Assembly: GCA_025997675.1 (NCBI GenBank)
Contig: BNUX01000054.1
Coordinates: forward strand, 1 to 19,784
Length of the DNA stretch: 19,784 nt
DNA from: Spirochaetia bacterium
Lineage (GTDB): Bacteria; Spirochaetota; Spirochaetia; Treponematales; Breznakiellaceae
Direction: 5' to 3'
Part shown: positions 1 through 6,193 of the stretch, piece by piece
Layout of the letters: every line of letters starts with the position of its first letter
Position numbering within the stretch: position 1 is the stretch's first letter
Program-made: the position numbers and the translations under genes
The notes under the pieces: model-generated
Seen by the model: only the letters and a program-made list of their open reading frames with translations
Database searches by the model: none
What the model was told of the DNA's origin: nothing

Positions 1-790
1 CCGTAAGCACCATGGAGATAGCCGAGGCCAGGGGCCAGTTCCGGGCCTTGGTAAGCTGGTCGGCGATAACGTTCCCCAGCATATAGGAATCCTTGCCCCC
101 CACCAGGAGGGGCACCGCGTATGCGCCGAAGATGGGGATGAAGGTAAAGAGCACCGCCGTGTAGAGGCCGCTTTTGATATTGGGGAGCAGCACCCGGAAC
201 ACGGACTCTGCCTTAGTGGCCCCCAGATCCCGGGCGGCTTCCAGGAGGGAAAAATCGAATTTGTCGATGGTGGCGAACAGGGGCAGGATGGCGTAGGGCA
301 GGTACATATAGACCAACACCAATACTACCGACCCCTGATTGTACAGAAAGTTAATATAACTATCGATAAGCCCAATCCGTATGAGCAGGTCGTTTAAAAA
401 GCCGTTGTTCCCCAGGATGTTCATCCAGGCGAATACCCGGATAAGGAAGTTTGTCCAGAAGGGGATGATGATCAGTAGCAGCAGAAAGGTTTGGTTTCTG
501 CTCCGCGCCATGAAGTAGCCGCAGGGCAGGGCGATGAAGATGGTAATAAAGGTGGCGATAAGCGCGGTACCCAATGTACGGAGGGTGATGATTACAAAGC
601 TGGGATTGCTCAGGTTCCGGTAGGCTTCCAGGGTGAAGTCCCCCATGGCCACGCCGCCGTAGAGGCCCTTCCGCAGCACGCTGTAGAGCACGATGATTAA
701 GAGGGGCGCCAGAAAAAAGACGGTGAACCACACCGTCATGGGCGCGGTGTACATGGGGCCGAAATTACGCCGGATGGACCTGGCGCTCAC
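1..790 (-). CDS. potB: Spermidine/putrescine-type ABC transporter permease, PotB-like (3' end outside the window)
   Basis: Inner-membrane permease of a polyamine-type ABC importer, working with the ATPase encoded just upstream. Read on the minus strand from a GTG at 790-788, whose GTGA overlaps the TGA stop of potA, the frame stays open to base 1 (263 codons), so the C-terminus is missing. The N-terminus is basic (MSARSIRRNFG) and is followed by a first membrane helix at about residues 18-40. Several further hydrophobic helices follow, including one ending in IIIPFWTNFLIRVFAWMNIL, which is characteristic of PotB/PotH. The cytoplasmic EAA loop that contacts the ATPase is clear near residues 190-210 (EAARDLGATKAESVFRVLLP). 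The PotB family is usually about 280 residues, so only a short piece is lost. Substrate specificity (polyamine versus another cation) is inferred from family resemblance only. Confidence 0.9.
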   Translation of the reverse strand, partial: MSARSIRRNFGPMYTAPMTVWFTVFFLAPLLIIVLYSVLRKGLYGGVAMGDFTLEAYRNLSNPSFVIITLRTLGTALIATFITIFIALPCGYFMARSRNQTFLLLLIIIPFWTNFLIRVFAWMNILGNNGFLNDLLIRIGLIDSYINFLYNQGSVVLVLVYMYLPYAILPLFATIDKFDFSLLEAARDLGATKAESVFRVLLPNIKSGLYTAVLFTFIPIFGAYAVPLLVGGKDSYMLGNVIADQLTKARNWPLASAISMVLT

Positions 791-1917
791 GATTCTTTAA
801 CCCCGACTATGTAGCCGTCGTGGGCGCTCCAGGAAATGTACACCGAATCTTTCCAGACAATATCGGGACCCTCATCGGAATACTTGGCGTGCTGTTTAAT
901 CACCCTGATAAGGAATTTATCCTTGACCTTCACGTAGAACTTGGTTTGAAACCCCGAGTAAATGGGCTCATCGACAAACCCCTGGAAAAGGTTGATGTCC
1001 TCCCGGGTGGTGGCGGGCTTGTCCGTTGAAATAAGTATCTTTTCCGGCCGGATGGTAAAGCTCACCCGCTGCCCGGGTTTGACCTCATCCACGGTGGTCA
1101 CCTTGATTGCGCCAAGCTCGGGGATGGCAAGTTCTACCATATACTCACCCTCCACCTTCTGAATAGGCGCGACGGAGAGGATCTCCCCGTCAAAGAGGTT
1201 GGTCTCCCCAATGAACTTGGCCACAAAGTCCGTGGCGGGGCTTTCGTAGATTTCGTAGGGGGTCCCCACTTGGAGCACATCCCCCTGGTTCATCACCGCG
1301 ATACGGTCCGAAACCGACAGGGCCTCCTGCTGATCATGGGTAACATAGATGAAGGTAATGCCGATCTTGTCGTGGATCTGGTCCAGCTCAATGAGCATGT
1401 GCTGCCGCAGCTTGGCGTCCAGGGCGGAAAGGGGCTCGTCCAGGAGCAGCACCCGGGGCTCGTTGATCAGCGCCCGGGCAATAGCCACCCGCTGTTTCTG
1501 GCCCCCGGAAAGCTGGTTGGGCTTCTTATGGGCGTGGCCCTCCAGTTGGACCAGTTTGAGGTAGTCCCGAACCTTGGTTTCAACCTCCTCCTTGCCGGCC
1601 TTCCGAATCCGCAGGGGGAAGGCCACGTTCTCATAGACCGAAAGGTGGGGAAAGAGGGCATAGTTCTGAAAAACCGTATTCGCCTGCCGCTGATTCGGGG
1701 GTAGGGGGAGCACATCGGTCCCGTCAAAGGTGACGATACCCGAATCGGGGCTCTCGAAGCCCGCAATGATGCGCAGAAGCGTGGTTTTTCCGCAGCCCGA
1801 AGGCCCCAGGAGGGAAAAAAACTCCCCCCGCTTTATCGAAAGGCTCACCTCATTTAAAGCCCGAAAGTCATCGAATAACTTTGAGACCTTTTCGATACGT
1901 ACATCGCTCCCTTTCAA
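787..1917 (-). CDS. potA: Spermidine/putrescine ABC transporter ATP-binding protein PotA
   Basis: Cytoplasmic ATPase that powers polyamine-type uptake. Its 376 residues match the PotA length. Walker A is GPSGCGKTT (residues 38-46), the Q-loop is VFQNYALFPH, the signature is LSGGQKQR (136-143), Walker B ends in LLLDEP with D160/E161, and the switch histidine is H194 in YVTHDQQEA. A C-terminal TOBE-type regulatory region follows from about residue 240. The start is a TTG at 1917-1915. It is chosen because GGAGGAG lies five bases upstream and the family's usual N-terminal strand begins directly after it; the nearby ATG codons are out of frame. The gene overlaps the downstream permease by four bases. 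It is transcribed divergently from the EamA gene across a gap of only 73 bases. Confidence 0.95.
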   Translation of the reverse strand: MKGSDVRIEKVSKLFDDFRALNEVSLSIKRGEFFSLLGPSGCGKTTLLRIIAGFESPDSGIVTFDGTDVLPLPPNQRQANTVFQNYALFPHLSVYENVAFPLRIRKAGKEEVETKVRDYLKLVQLEGHAHKKPNQLSGGQKQRVAIARALINEPRVLLLDEPLSALDAKLRQHMLIELDQIHDKIGITFIYVTHDQQEALSVSDRIAVMNQGDVLQVGTPYEIYESPATDFVAKFIGETNLFDGEILSVAPIQKVEGEYMVELAIPELGAIKVTTVDEVKPGQRVSFTIRPEKILISTDKPATTREDINLFQGFVDEPIYSGFQTKFYVKVKDKFLIRVIKQHAKYSDEGPDIVWKDSVYISWSAHDGYIVGVKES

Positions 1918-1938
1918 CCCCGCTCCTCCATACTAAGG

Positions 1939-1968
1939 TTTACAATGCGGGTTTTTATGGGGTATTGT
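1939..1968 (+). promoter_or_regulatory. Possible sigma-70-like promoter for the EamA transporter gene
   Basis: TTTACA (1939-1944) and TATTGT (1963-1968) are separated by 18 bases and lie 22 bases before the start codon. Both boxes deviate from consensus, so this is a weak call. I found no convincing promoter for potA on the other strand of the same gap. Confidence 0.3.
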
Positions 1969-1990
1969 CAATACAGCAACGGAGGCTGCC

Positions 1991-2404
1991 ATGTGGGTTC
2001 TATACGCCCTATTATCCGCTCTTTTTGCGGCGCTGACGTCGATTTTGGCCAAAGTCGGCATGGCGAACATCGACTCAAATCTCGCCACGGCCATACGCAC
2101 GGTGGTGATACTGGTCCTTTCCTGGGGCATCGTGTTTTTCACCGGGAAGCACCAGGAGATTCCCACCCTGAGCCAGAGGAACCTGCTCTTTCTGGTTTTG
2201 TCCGGCATCGCCACGGGCCTGTCCTGGCTTTGTTATTTCCGGGCCCTGCAAATTGGGGAAGCCGTCAAGGTGATCCCCATTGATAAGTTCAGTGCGGTGA
2301 TTGGGATGACCCTGGCGGTTATGGTGTTAAAGGAGGCCCTTACGGTTAAGTCCATTATCGGCGGGGCTCTGATTACCATTGGAACGATTGTTCTGATTTT
2401 ATAA
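1991..2404 (+). CDS. Half-size EamA/DMT-family transporter
   Basis: Small inner-membrane protein of 137 residues with five hydrophobic segments (about residues 2-20, 33-52, 65-85, 93-112 and 117-137), equal to one EamA domain. Full-length EamA exporters carry two such domains in about 300 residues, so this one must act as a dimer or with a partner. The sequence is typical of the short EamA group: it opens MWVLYALLSALFAALTSI, has GIATGLSWLCYFRALQ before helix 4, and IPIDKFSAVIG at the next helix. GGAGG lies five bases before the ATG. The substrate cannot be told from the sequence. It stands alone, divergent from potA and followed directly by a tandem-repeat array. The protein looks intact, not truncated. 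Confidence 0.85.
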   Translation: MWVLYALLSALFAALTSILAKVGMANIDSNLATAIRTVVILVLSWGIVFFTGKHQEIPTLSQRNLLFLVLSGIATGLSWLCYFRALQIGEAVKVIPIDKFSAVIGMTLAVMVLKEALTVKSIIGGALITIGTIVLIL

Positions 2405-2415
2405 AGTACTGTTCA

Positions 2416-2604
2416 GCAGCGAAAAACATGTTTTTAGCAGCGATAAACATGTTTTTAGCGGCGATAAACATGTTTTTAGCAGCGATAAACATGTTTTTAG
2501 CGGCGATAAACATGTTTTTAGCGCCGAAAAACATGTTTTTAGCGGTGATAAACATGTTTTTAGCGCCGAAAAACATGTTTTTAGCGCCGAAAAACATGTT
2601 TTTA
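2416..2604. repeat. Nine tandem 21-bp repeats with a palindromic core
   Basis: Nine head-to-tail units of exactly 21 bases fill this stretch without gaps. Each contains ACATGTTTTTAGC preceded by AAA or TAA. The core AAACATGTTT is a perfect palindrome in all units and extends to AAAAACATGTTTTT in units 1, 6, 8 and 9. Variation is confined to the GC-rich part (GCAGCG, GCGGCG, GCGCCG or GCGGTG) and one A/T. Because 21 is a multiple of three, frames stay open through the array on both strands (a seven-residue peptide repeat such as MFLAAIN). These are not taken as genes because they lack a ribosome-binding site and any non-repeat domain. The array starts 11 bases after the EamA stop codon. Confidence 0.95.
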
Positions 2605-2616
2605 GTCACGGGTCCT

Positions 2617-2692
2617 ACCGCCAATACCCTCCGGCGGTGGGGGGTTGTTTTTAAACTTGCACCCGTCACGAATGGCGGGTGCGTTTCTTCTT
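2617..2692. terminator. Two hairpins between convergent genes, possible bidirectional terminator
   Basis: ACCGCC (2617-2622) pairs with GGCGGT (2633-2638) and is followed by GGTTGTTTTT on the plus strand. GCACCCG (2659-2665) pairs with CGGGTGC (2676-2682) and is followed by a pyrimidine-rich GTTTCTTCTTCTC. They lie between the EamA gene with its repeats (plus) and the stop of the DUF1638 gene (minus). Neither is a textbook terminator for the minus strand, which lacks a clean U-run. Confidence 0.5.
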
Positions 2693-2693
2693 C

Positions 2694-3281
2694 TCAATTC
2701 AAAAGTTTTTGGCACATATCAAAAACCACCGCTTCAAAATGATCGAGGCTGATTTTTTCGATCTCCACCGGAACTTGGGTGAATTCAAAAAACTCGAATA
2801 ATTCTTCATCGGCTATTTCAATCACCCCGGTGTCAAGCACAACAATTTTTTCAAAGGAACCGAAATTTGCCCGTGCATCCGCATCATCCCACGCGTGGCC
2901 CTGTTTATATATTTCCCGCCAGAGACGCAGGCCGCCGGATGTTAGATAATAAAAATTACCCTGTGCATCCATCTCCTGTTTCTTTTCGGGACCTAATAAT
3001 ATCGCCGCACAGTTTGCCGGTTTTGGGTAAATTGAACCCGTCGCCCTGGCAACTTCCGCCATATTCGTATGACACATGCTGCCATACAGTAACGCCGTTT
3101 TCCGGTTGTTAAAGGACGCAAGCCCTTCATTAATTGCGGCTTCCAGTTTTGGTTCACTGACATCCAATCCGGCCGGCAAAAACTTTGCAGAAATTTCTTC
3201 ACCGAATTTTTCTTTCAACCGGGGCAGTATGTGTTCCAGTTCCCCTTGAAAAATACCGCAGGACAATATTGGCAAGACCAT
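2694..3281 (-). CDS. DUF1638-family protein
   Basis: A 195-residue soluble protein that I place in DUF1638 from its motif pattern: an N-terminal hydrophobic strand with cysteine (ILSCGIF, C8), a glycine/cysteine turn (LYGSMCHTN, C70-H71), and the block PANCAAILLGPEKK (C91) followed by FYYLTSGGLRLW. The three spaced cysteines and the neighbouring histidine are the expected conserved positions and could form a metal or cofactor site; that part is inference. The family has no firmly assigned function as far as I know. Members are often described near corrinoid or methyltransferase genes, which are not present here. GGGGGG just before the ATG serves as ribosome-binding site. It lies 14 bases after the stop of the FMN split-barrel gene, so the two are probably co-transcribed. 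Confidence 0.8.
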   Translation of the reverse strand: MVLPILSCGIFQGELEHILPRLKEKFGEEISAKFLPAGLDVSEPKLEAAINEGLASFNNRKTALLYGSMCHTNMAEVARATGSIYPKPANCAAILLGPEKKQEMDAQGNFYYLTSGGLRLWREIYKQGHAWDDADARANFGSFEKIVVLDTGVIEIADEELFEFFEFTQVPVEIEKISLDHFEAVVFDMCQKLLN

Positions 3282-3295
3282 AATTTCCCCCCCCG

Positions 3296-3604
3296 TTAAA
3301 TTAAAGCCTCAGCTTTCGTTGCGGTAAAAACAAGTTGTTTGCCCTTTGCCTCCGCAGCGCCGGTCAGTCTATACCCTTTCGGCTTTCCATCGAACATGGT
3401 TGCACCCACAACCCAGGCATGGTTGTTTACGGACAGGTTTTTCCGGGTTTGCTCCATTTTATAAATGCCGAAAATCACCGTATCCCCTGCCGCCTCACCT
3501 TTTCCGGCAACAATGGGGTGCGGATTACCGTCAGTACCAATTGTCACCAACGACAAAAATGCCGTTCCCTCAAGCACCTGCTTCACATCGTCATTAATAA
3601 CCAT
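3296..3604 (-). CDS. Pyridoxamine 5'-phosphate oxidase-like FMN-binding split-barrel protein
   Basis: Short flavin-binding-fold protein of 102 residues. The N-terminal helix and first strands (VLEGTAFLSLVTIGTDGNPH) and the KMEQTRKNLSVNNHAWV segment (about residues 49-65) match the FMN phosphate-binding part of the PPOX-like split barrel. It is shorter than classical pyridoxamine oxidases (over 200 residues) and resembles the small members that act as flavin reductases or redox carriers; the actual reaction is unknown. AAGGAG lies seven bases before the ATG. It is the first gene of a two-gene unit with the DUF1638 gene and is divergent from the HxlR regulator, which probably controls it. Confidence 0.85.
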   Translation of the reverse strand: MVINDDVKQVLEGTAFLSLVTIGTDGNPHPIVAGKGEAAGDTVIFGIYKMEQTRKNLSVNNHAWVVGATMFDGKPKGYRLTGAAEAKGKQLVFTATKAEALI

Positions 3605-3657
3605 CTTTTTCTCCTTAAAAAGTATTTGGCAGCGCTCTTGATATGCTACCTGATTGT

Positions 3658-3686
3658 ATTATGCTACCTAATTCGGGAAATGTCAA
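3658..3686 (-). promoter_or_regulatory. Promoter of the FMN-protein / DUF1638 operon
   Basis: On the minus strand TTGACA (3686-3681) and CATAAT (3663-3658) are 17 bases apart, a near-consensus sigma-70 promoter, about 54 bases upstream of the ATG. One TAGGTA box lies inside the spacer and another (CAGGTA) lies just past the -10 box, so a protein bound there would block transcription. Confidence 0.75.
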
Positions 3687-3722
3687 TAGCAAATTCATAC
3701 TAAATCCAAAAAAATTACCTAC

Positions 3723-3751
3723 TTGACAAAAAAATGCGGGCATATTATACT
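3723..3751 (+). promoter_or_regulatory. Promoter of the HxlR regulator gene
   Basis: TTGACA (3723-3728) and TATACT (3746-3751) are separated by exactly 17 bases. The expected transcription start is near 3758, only about two bases before the first ATG (3760). The messenger would therefore be leaderless or nearly so, or translation would start at the second in-frame ATG (3769). Confidence 0.75.
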
Positions 3752-3759
3752 GACTAGGT

Positions 3760-4122
3760 ATGGAAAACATGACTGCCGAAACTATCTGCACCGATAAACC
3801 CTGTGCAAAATGCCCCTGCATGGACTTTTGTCCATTGGACAATGCAATGCGCATCATTGGGGGAAAATGGAAAGTCCCTATCCTCTGCGCCCTGCACCAG
3901 GATGGCGCAACACGATACAACGAGCTAAAACGGAAAATACGCGGCATTACCAACACCATGCTTGCAAGTTCGCTCAAGGAACTGGAAGAGGCGGGACTCA
4001 TAAGCAGAACGCAATTTATGGAAATACCGGTGCGTGTTGAATATGCAACAACCGACTCATGTAATGCGTTATTGCCTATATTGAATCAACTTGCCCATTG
4101 GGGCGTTAGTATTACTAACTAA
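3760..4122 (+). CDS. HxlR-family transcriptional regulator with a cysteine-rich N-terminus
   Basis: A 120-residue winged-helix DNA-binding protein. The HxlR core is plain: CPLDNAMRIIGGKWKVPIL (residues 24-42), the recognition-helix region RYNELKRKIRGITNTMLASS (52-71), LKELEEAGLI and the C-terminal dimer helix. HxlR proteins commonly carry one conserved cysteine in the CP..A..IGGKW motif (here C24). This protein has four more just before it (C10, C15, C18, C20), plus C43 and C101, suggesting thiol-redox or metal/Fe-S sensing; that is inference. It faces a flavin-fold protein gene, and the shared gap holds repeated TAGGTA boxes and promoters for both sides. No good ribosome-binding site precedes the first ATG. 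Its stop overlaps the stop of the convergent barrel gene by three bases. Confidence 0.9.
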   Translation: MENMTAETICTDKPCAKCPCMDFCPLDNAMRIIGGKWKVPILCALHQDGATRYNELKRKIRGITNTMLASSLKELEEAGLISRTQFMEIPVRVEYATTDSCNALLPILNQLAHWGVSITN

Positions 4123-5420
4123 AACGCATACCGCATTCCTATCTTTACAAAACTGTTGTCCCGGTATTGGCCGAGTTGGCCATCCTGGTCGCCGCCAAAA
4201 ATACCGGAAGAAAACTCAAGCTGTATATCCTTAATTGTCCAATAAATCCCCGGTATAATGAGAAAATCCTTGTCCTCAATGCCGTAGATGCCCGTAGCCC
4301 GGACTTCAAGTTCGTCACGGAGGAATTTTTTTGAAACTACCGCAGTAATGCGGGTCGTCGTTATATCGCTTCCGGCTTCGGTATCCAGCAGGGGATTTTC
4401 TGATATTTCACCGTGCATCAACCGGATCGATTCGTTACATTGCAGGTTCAGATTAATGCCCCAAAAAAGATCGCGGTCGAAGCCCAGGGACCAGAGGATT
4501 GCAGGGTTTTGTACCGCCCCATTATCCCCGGCAAAGTCGTCGGTGAGGTTGGCGGCGGCTTCCGCCCGCAGATTAAAGCCTGCAATCACCTGGGCGTAAT
4601 CAATGCCGATTTGATGATACCGGTTATAATCAAGGTCGATTCCGGTAAAAGTTACCTGTGTGGATGGTTGATACATCCGTCCGTAAAAATACTGGGCGCC
4701 AAAATCCACAGGCCCTATGGTCGTGGTAAAACGGGCGCCGGCCTGGGCATATTTTAATTTTCTCAGTTCATCATCTGAAGGAACATTAAGGGGTAGGGGA
4801 GAGGCGGCTGATTGTGCCCAGCGGCCGGTTTCGGCAAAGCGGTGGGGCGCAAACCAGGGCAGTACCACCGCTTCTAGTTTTGAAAAAGAACCGATACGGT
4901 AGGATCCGTGGATCAAGGGCCGGGGGAGTTTAATTTTCATGAGGTCGGTCAGATTGACAAACTCGGAATAATCGAAGGGGTTTATCACATCCAAAGGGCC
5001 ATTGCTGTCCGCCTTACCCCAGGTAAGTTTACGCAATCCCCCTTCGATTTCAAAATCCCCAAAGTATGCCTGGAGATACGCTTCATCAATGGAGAGCACG
5101 CCGTCTATAAAATCTTCTTCCGGTGCCGAAACATTCAAATTGATTACCGCTTTAGCAATGGTGCCTTCAGCCTTGAAGTTTAATTTCCCCTTGAATTTGA
5201 TATCCAGGGCGGTATCGGAGGGATCGTCCAGTTCCTTGACATAACTCAATAGTTCCACGCCGGCTTCACCGGATACCGACAGGGCAAACGGAAGGGAGCT
5301 GCCGCCACGTCCGGCGTCCCCTTCATCGGCGATATCGCCAAAGCCGAATTCCTGCGCAGCGAGGGGCAATGACGCCGGCAACAGTAATGCTAATGCGTAT
5401 GAAAAAAAACGCCCCTTCAT
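4119..5420 (-). CDS. Outer-membrane beta-barrel protein of an RND export operon
   Basis: A 433-residue exported protein with a signal peptide (MKGRFFSYALALLLPASLPL, cleavage probably after LAAQ). The mature part has alternating-residue strands throughout and the C-terminal FVKIGMRYAF, ending in phenylalanine as outer-membrane barrels do. It resembles the DUF1302-like barrel proteins that accompany RND/MMPL exporters; the exact family is uncertain. GGGAGG lies upstream, and its ATG overlaps the stop of the LolA-like gene (ATGA), so it is translationally coupled as third gene of the operon. A likely role is outer-membrane porin or acceptor for whatever the RND protein and LolA-like protein move. 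The 3' end runs into the convergent HxlR gene with no visible terminator between them. Confidence 0.75.
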   Translation of the reverse strand: MKGRFFSYALALLLPASLPLAAQEFGFGDIADEGDAGRGGSSLPFALSVSGEAGVELLSYVKELDDPSDTALDIKFKGKLNFKAEGTIAKAVINLNVSAPEEDFIDGVLSIDEAYLQAYFGDFEIEGGLRKLTWGKADSNGPLDVINPFDYSEFVNLTDLMKIKLPRPLIHGSYRIGSFSKLEAVVLPWFAPHRFAETGRWAQSAASPLPLNVPSDDELRKLKYAQAGARFTTTIGPVDFGAQYFYGRMYQPSTQVTFTGIDLDYNRYHQIGIDYAQVIAGFNLRAEAAANLTDDFAGDNGAVQNPAILWSLGFDRDLFWGINLNLQCNESIRLMHGEISENPLLDTEAGSDITTTRITAVVSKKFLRDELEVRATGIYGIEDKDFLIIPGIYWTIKDIQLEFSSGIFGGDQDGQLGQYRDNSFVKIGMRYAF

Positions 5421-6193
5421 CGCGCCCTCCCGGTTTCAAGATAGGCGGTGGTAAATACACTTTCCGGTATGGGATCGTCATATTTGATGATGTCCATGTA
5501 GATAGTGGTGGCGGTTCCGGCGCTGACCGTCCGCACGGTGATTTGGGTGGGGGTCAGGCGGCCTTGAATATCCTTAAGGGCGCCGCTTTCCATCACCTTA
5601 AAAAGATCCCCTCGACGGTCATACATTTCGCTTTGATAATTGATGTGGGTGCTTTTGTCTATCCACGAAACTATTTTTGAATACTGAAAACTATCGTCCC
5701 GGGAAACGGATTGAATAACATAACAATCGGCGCCCTTTAGCTTTTCTTCTCGTAGGACAGTATAGGTGTCTTTTTCGACCGCGCGGTTTGCAGAGGACAT
5801 ATCATCGTAGGAAAAATCGGTCCCCATGAAATTACCGCCCCCTTCGGATGCCGCGATACGGCGCACCTTCCCGAGATTCGGCAGAAAGATCCACCGGTCG
5901 CCATCCCCTGTAGATTTTTCTATGGTGAGAAACCGTGTACCCTTTACCGTTGCCGGACTTTGGAAGACGATAACCATGCGCTCGTTTCCCTGGGCATCGT
6001 CCTTGGCGTACTGGTCAATGACGCGCTCGGTGGTGGAACCGTTTTTAGCGGTAATCACCATGCGTGAACGGGAAGAGGTGGTAGCCGCTTCGATCCGGTC
6101 CCGGGAGGCGCGGACGATGGCTTCGGCGTCCTGTGCGGACAGTGATACTGCGCAGCAGGCAATGGCGGTAATCAACAGGATGGTCTTTTTCAT
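5417..6193 (-). CDS. Periplasmic LolA-like protein (outer membrane lipoprotein-sorting type)
   Basis: A 258-residue exported protein with a signal peptide (MKKTILLITAIACCAVSLSA, then QD). The body matches the LolA-like group found beside MMPL exporters: IVRASRDRIEAAT near the N-terminus, MVIVFQSPATVKGTRFLTIE (about residues 73-92), DRWIFLPNLGKVRRI (98-112) and GTDFSYDDM (123-131). LolA-fold proteins shield lipids in the periplasm, so it probably carries a lipid or lipid-like cargo between the RND exporter and the outer-membrane barrel. It overlaps both neighbours by ATGA junctions (6190-6193 and 5417-5420). It is not a canonical LolA of the lipoprotein pathway, since no LolB or LolCDE gene is present here. 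Confidence 0.85.
   Translation of the reverse strand: MKKTILLITAIACCAVSLSAQDAEAIVRASRDRIEAATTSSRSRMVITAKNGSTTERVIDQYAKDDAQGNERMVIVFQSPATVKGTRFLTIEKSTGDGDRWIFLPNLGKVRRIAASEGGGNFMGTDFSYDDMSSANRAVEKDTYTVLREEKLKGADCYVIQSVSRDDSFQYSKIVSWIDKSTHINYQSEMYDRRGDLFKVMESGALKDIQGRLTPTQITVRTVSAGTATTIYMDIIKYDDPIPESVFTTAYLETGRAR

Larger units (their letters stand above)
3647..3760. promoter_or_regulatory. Candidate HxlR operator region with four TAGGTA-type boxes
   Basis: Four copies of one hexamer lie in the divergent gap. TACCTG at 3647-3652 and TACCTA at 3665-3670 are direct repeats 18 bases apart inside the longer common stretch ATGCTACCT, and straddle the minus-strand -10 box. TACCTA at 3716-3721 and its exact reverse complement TAGGTA at 3755-3760 bracket the plus-strand -35 and -10 boxes. 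The placement fits a dimeric repressor that controls both directions. Binding by the neighbouring HxlR protein is inferred. Confidence 0.55.

Noticed and set aside
360..731. 123-codon minus-strand frame at the left edge
   Set aside because: It is out of frame with the clear PotB-like permease, which has a GTG start coupled to potA and fills the same region.
2416..2604. CRISPR array
   Set aside because: The units are contiguous 21-mers with no unique spacers and no cas genes are present.
2373..2742. Open frames on both strands through the 21-bp repeats (MFLAAIN and NMFFGAK repeats)
   Set aside because: The frames are open only because the unit length is divisible by three and lacks stops; there is no ribosome-binding site and no non-repeat domain.
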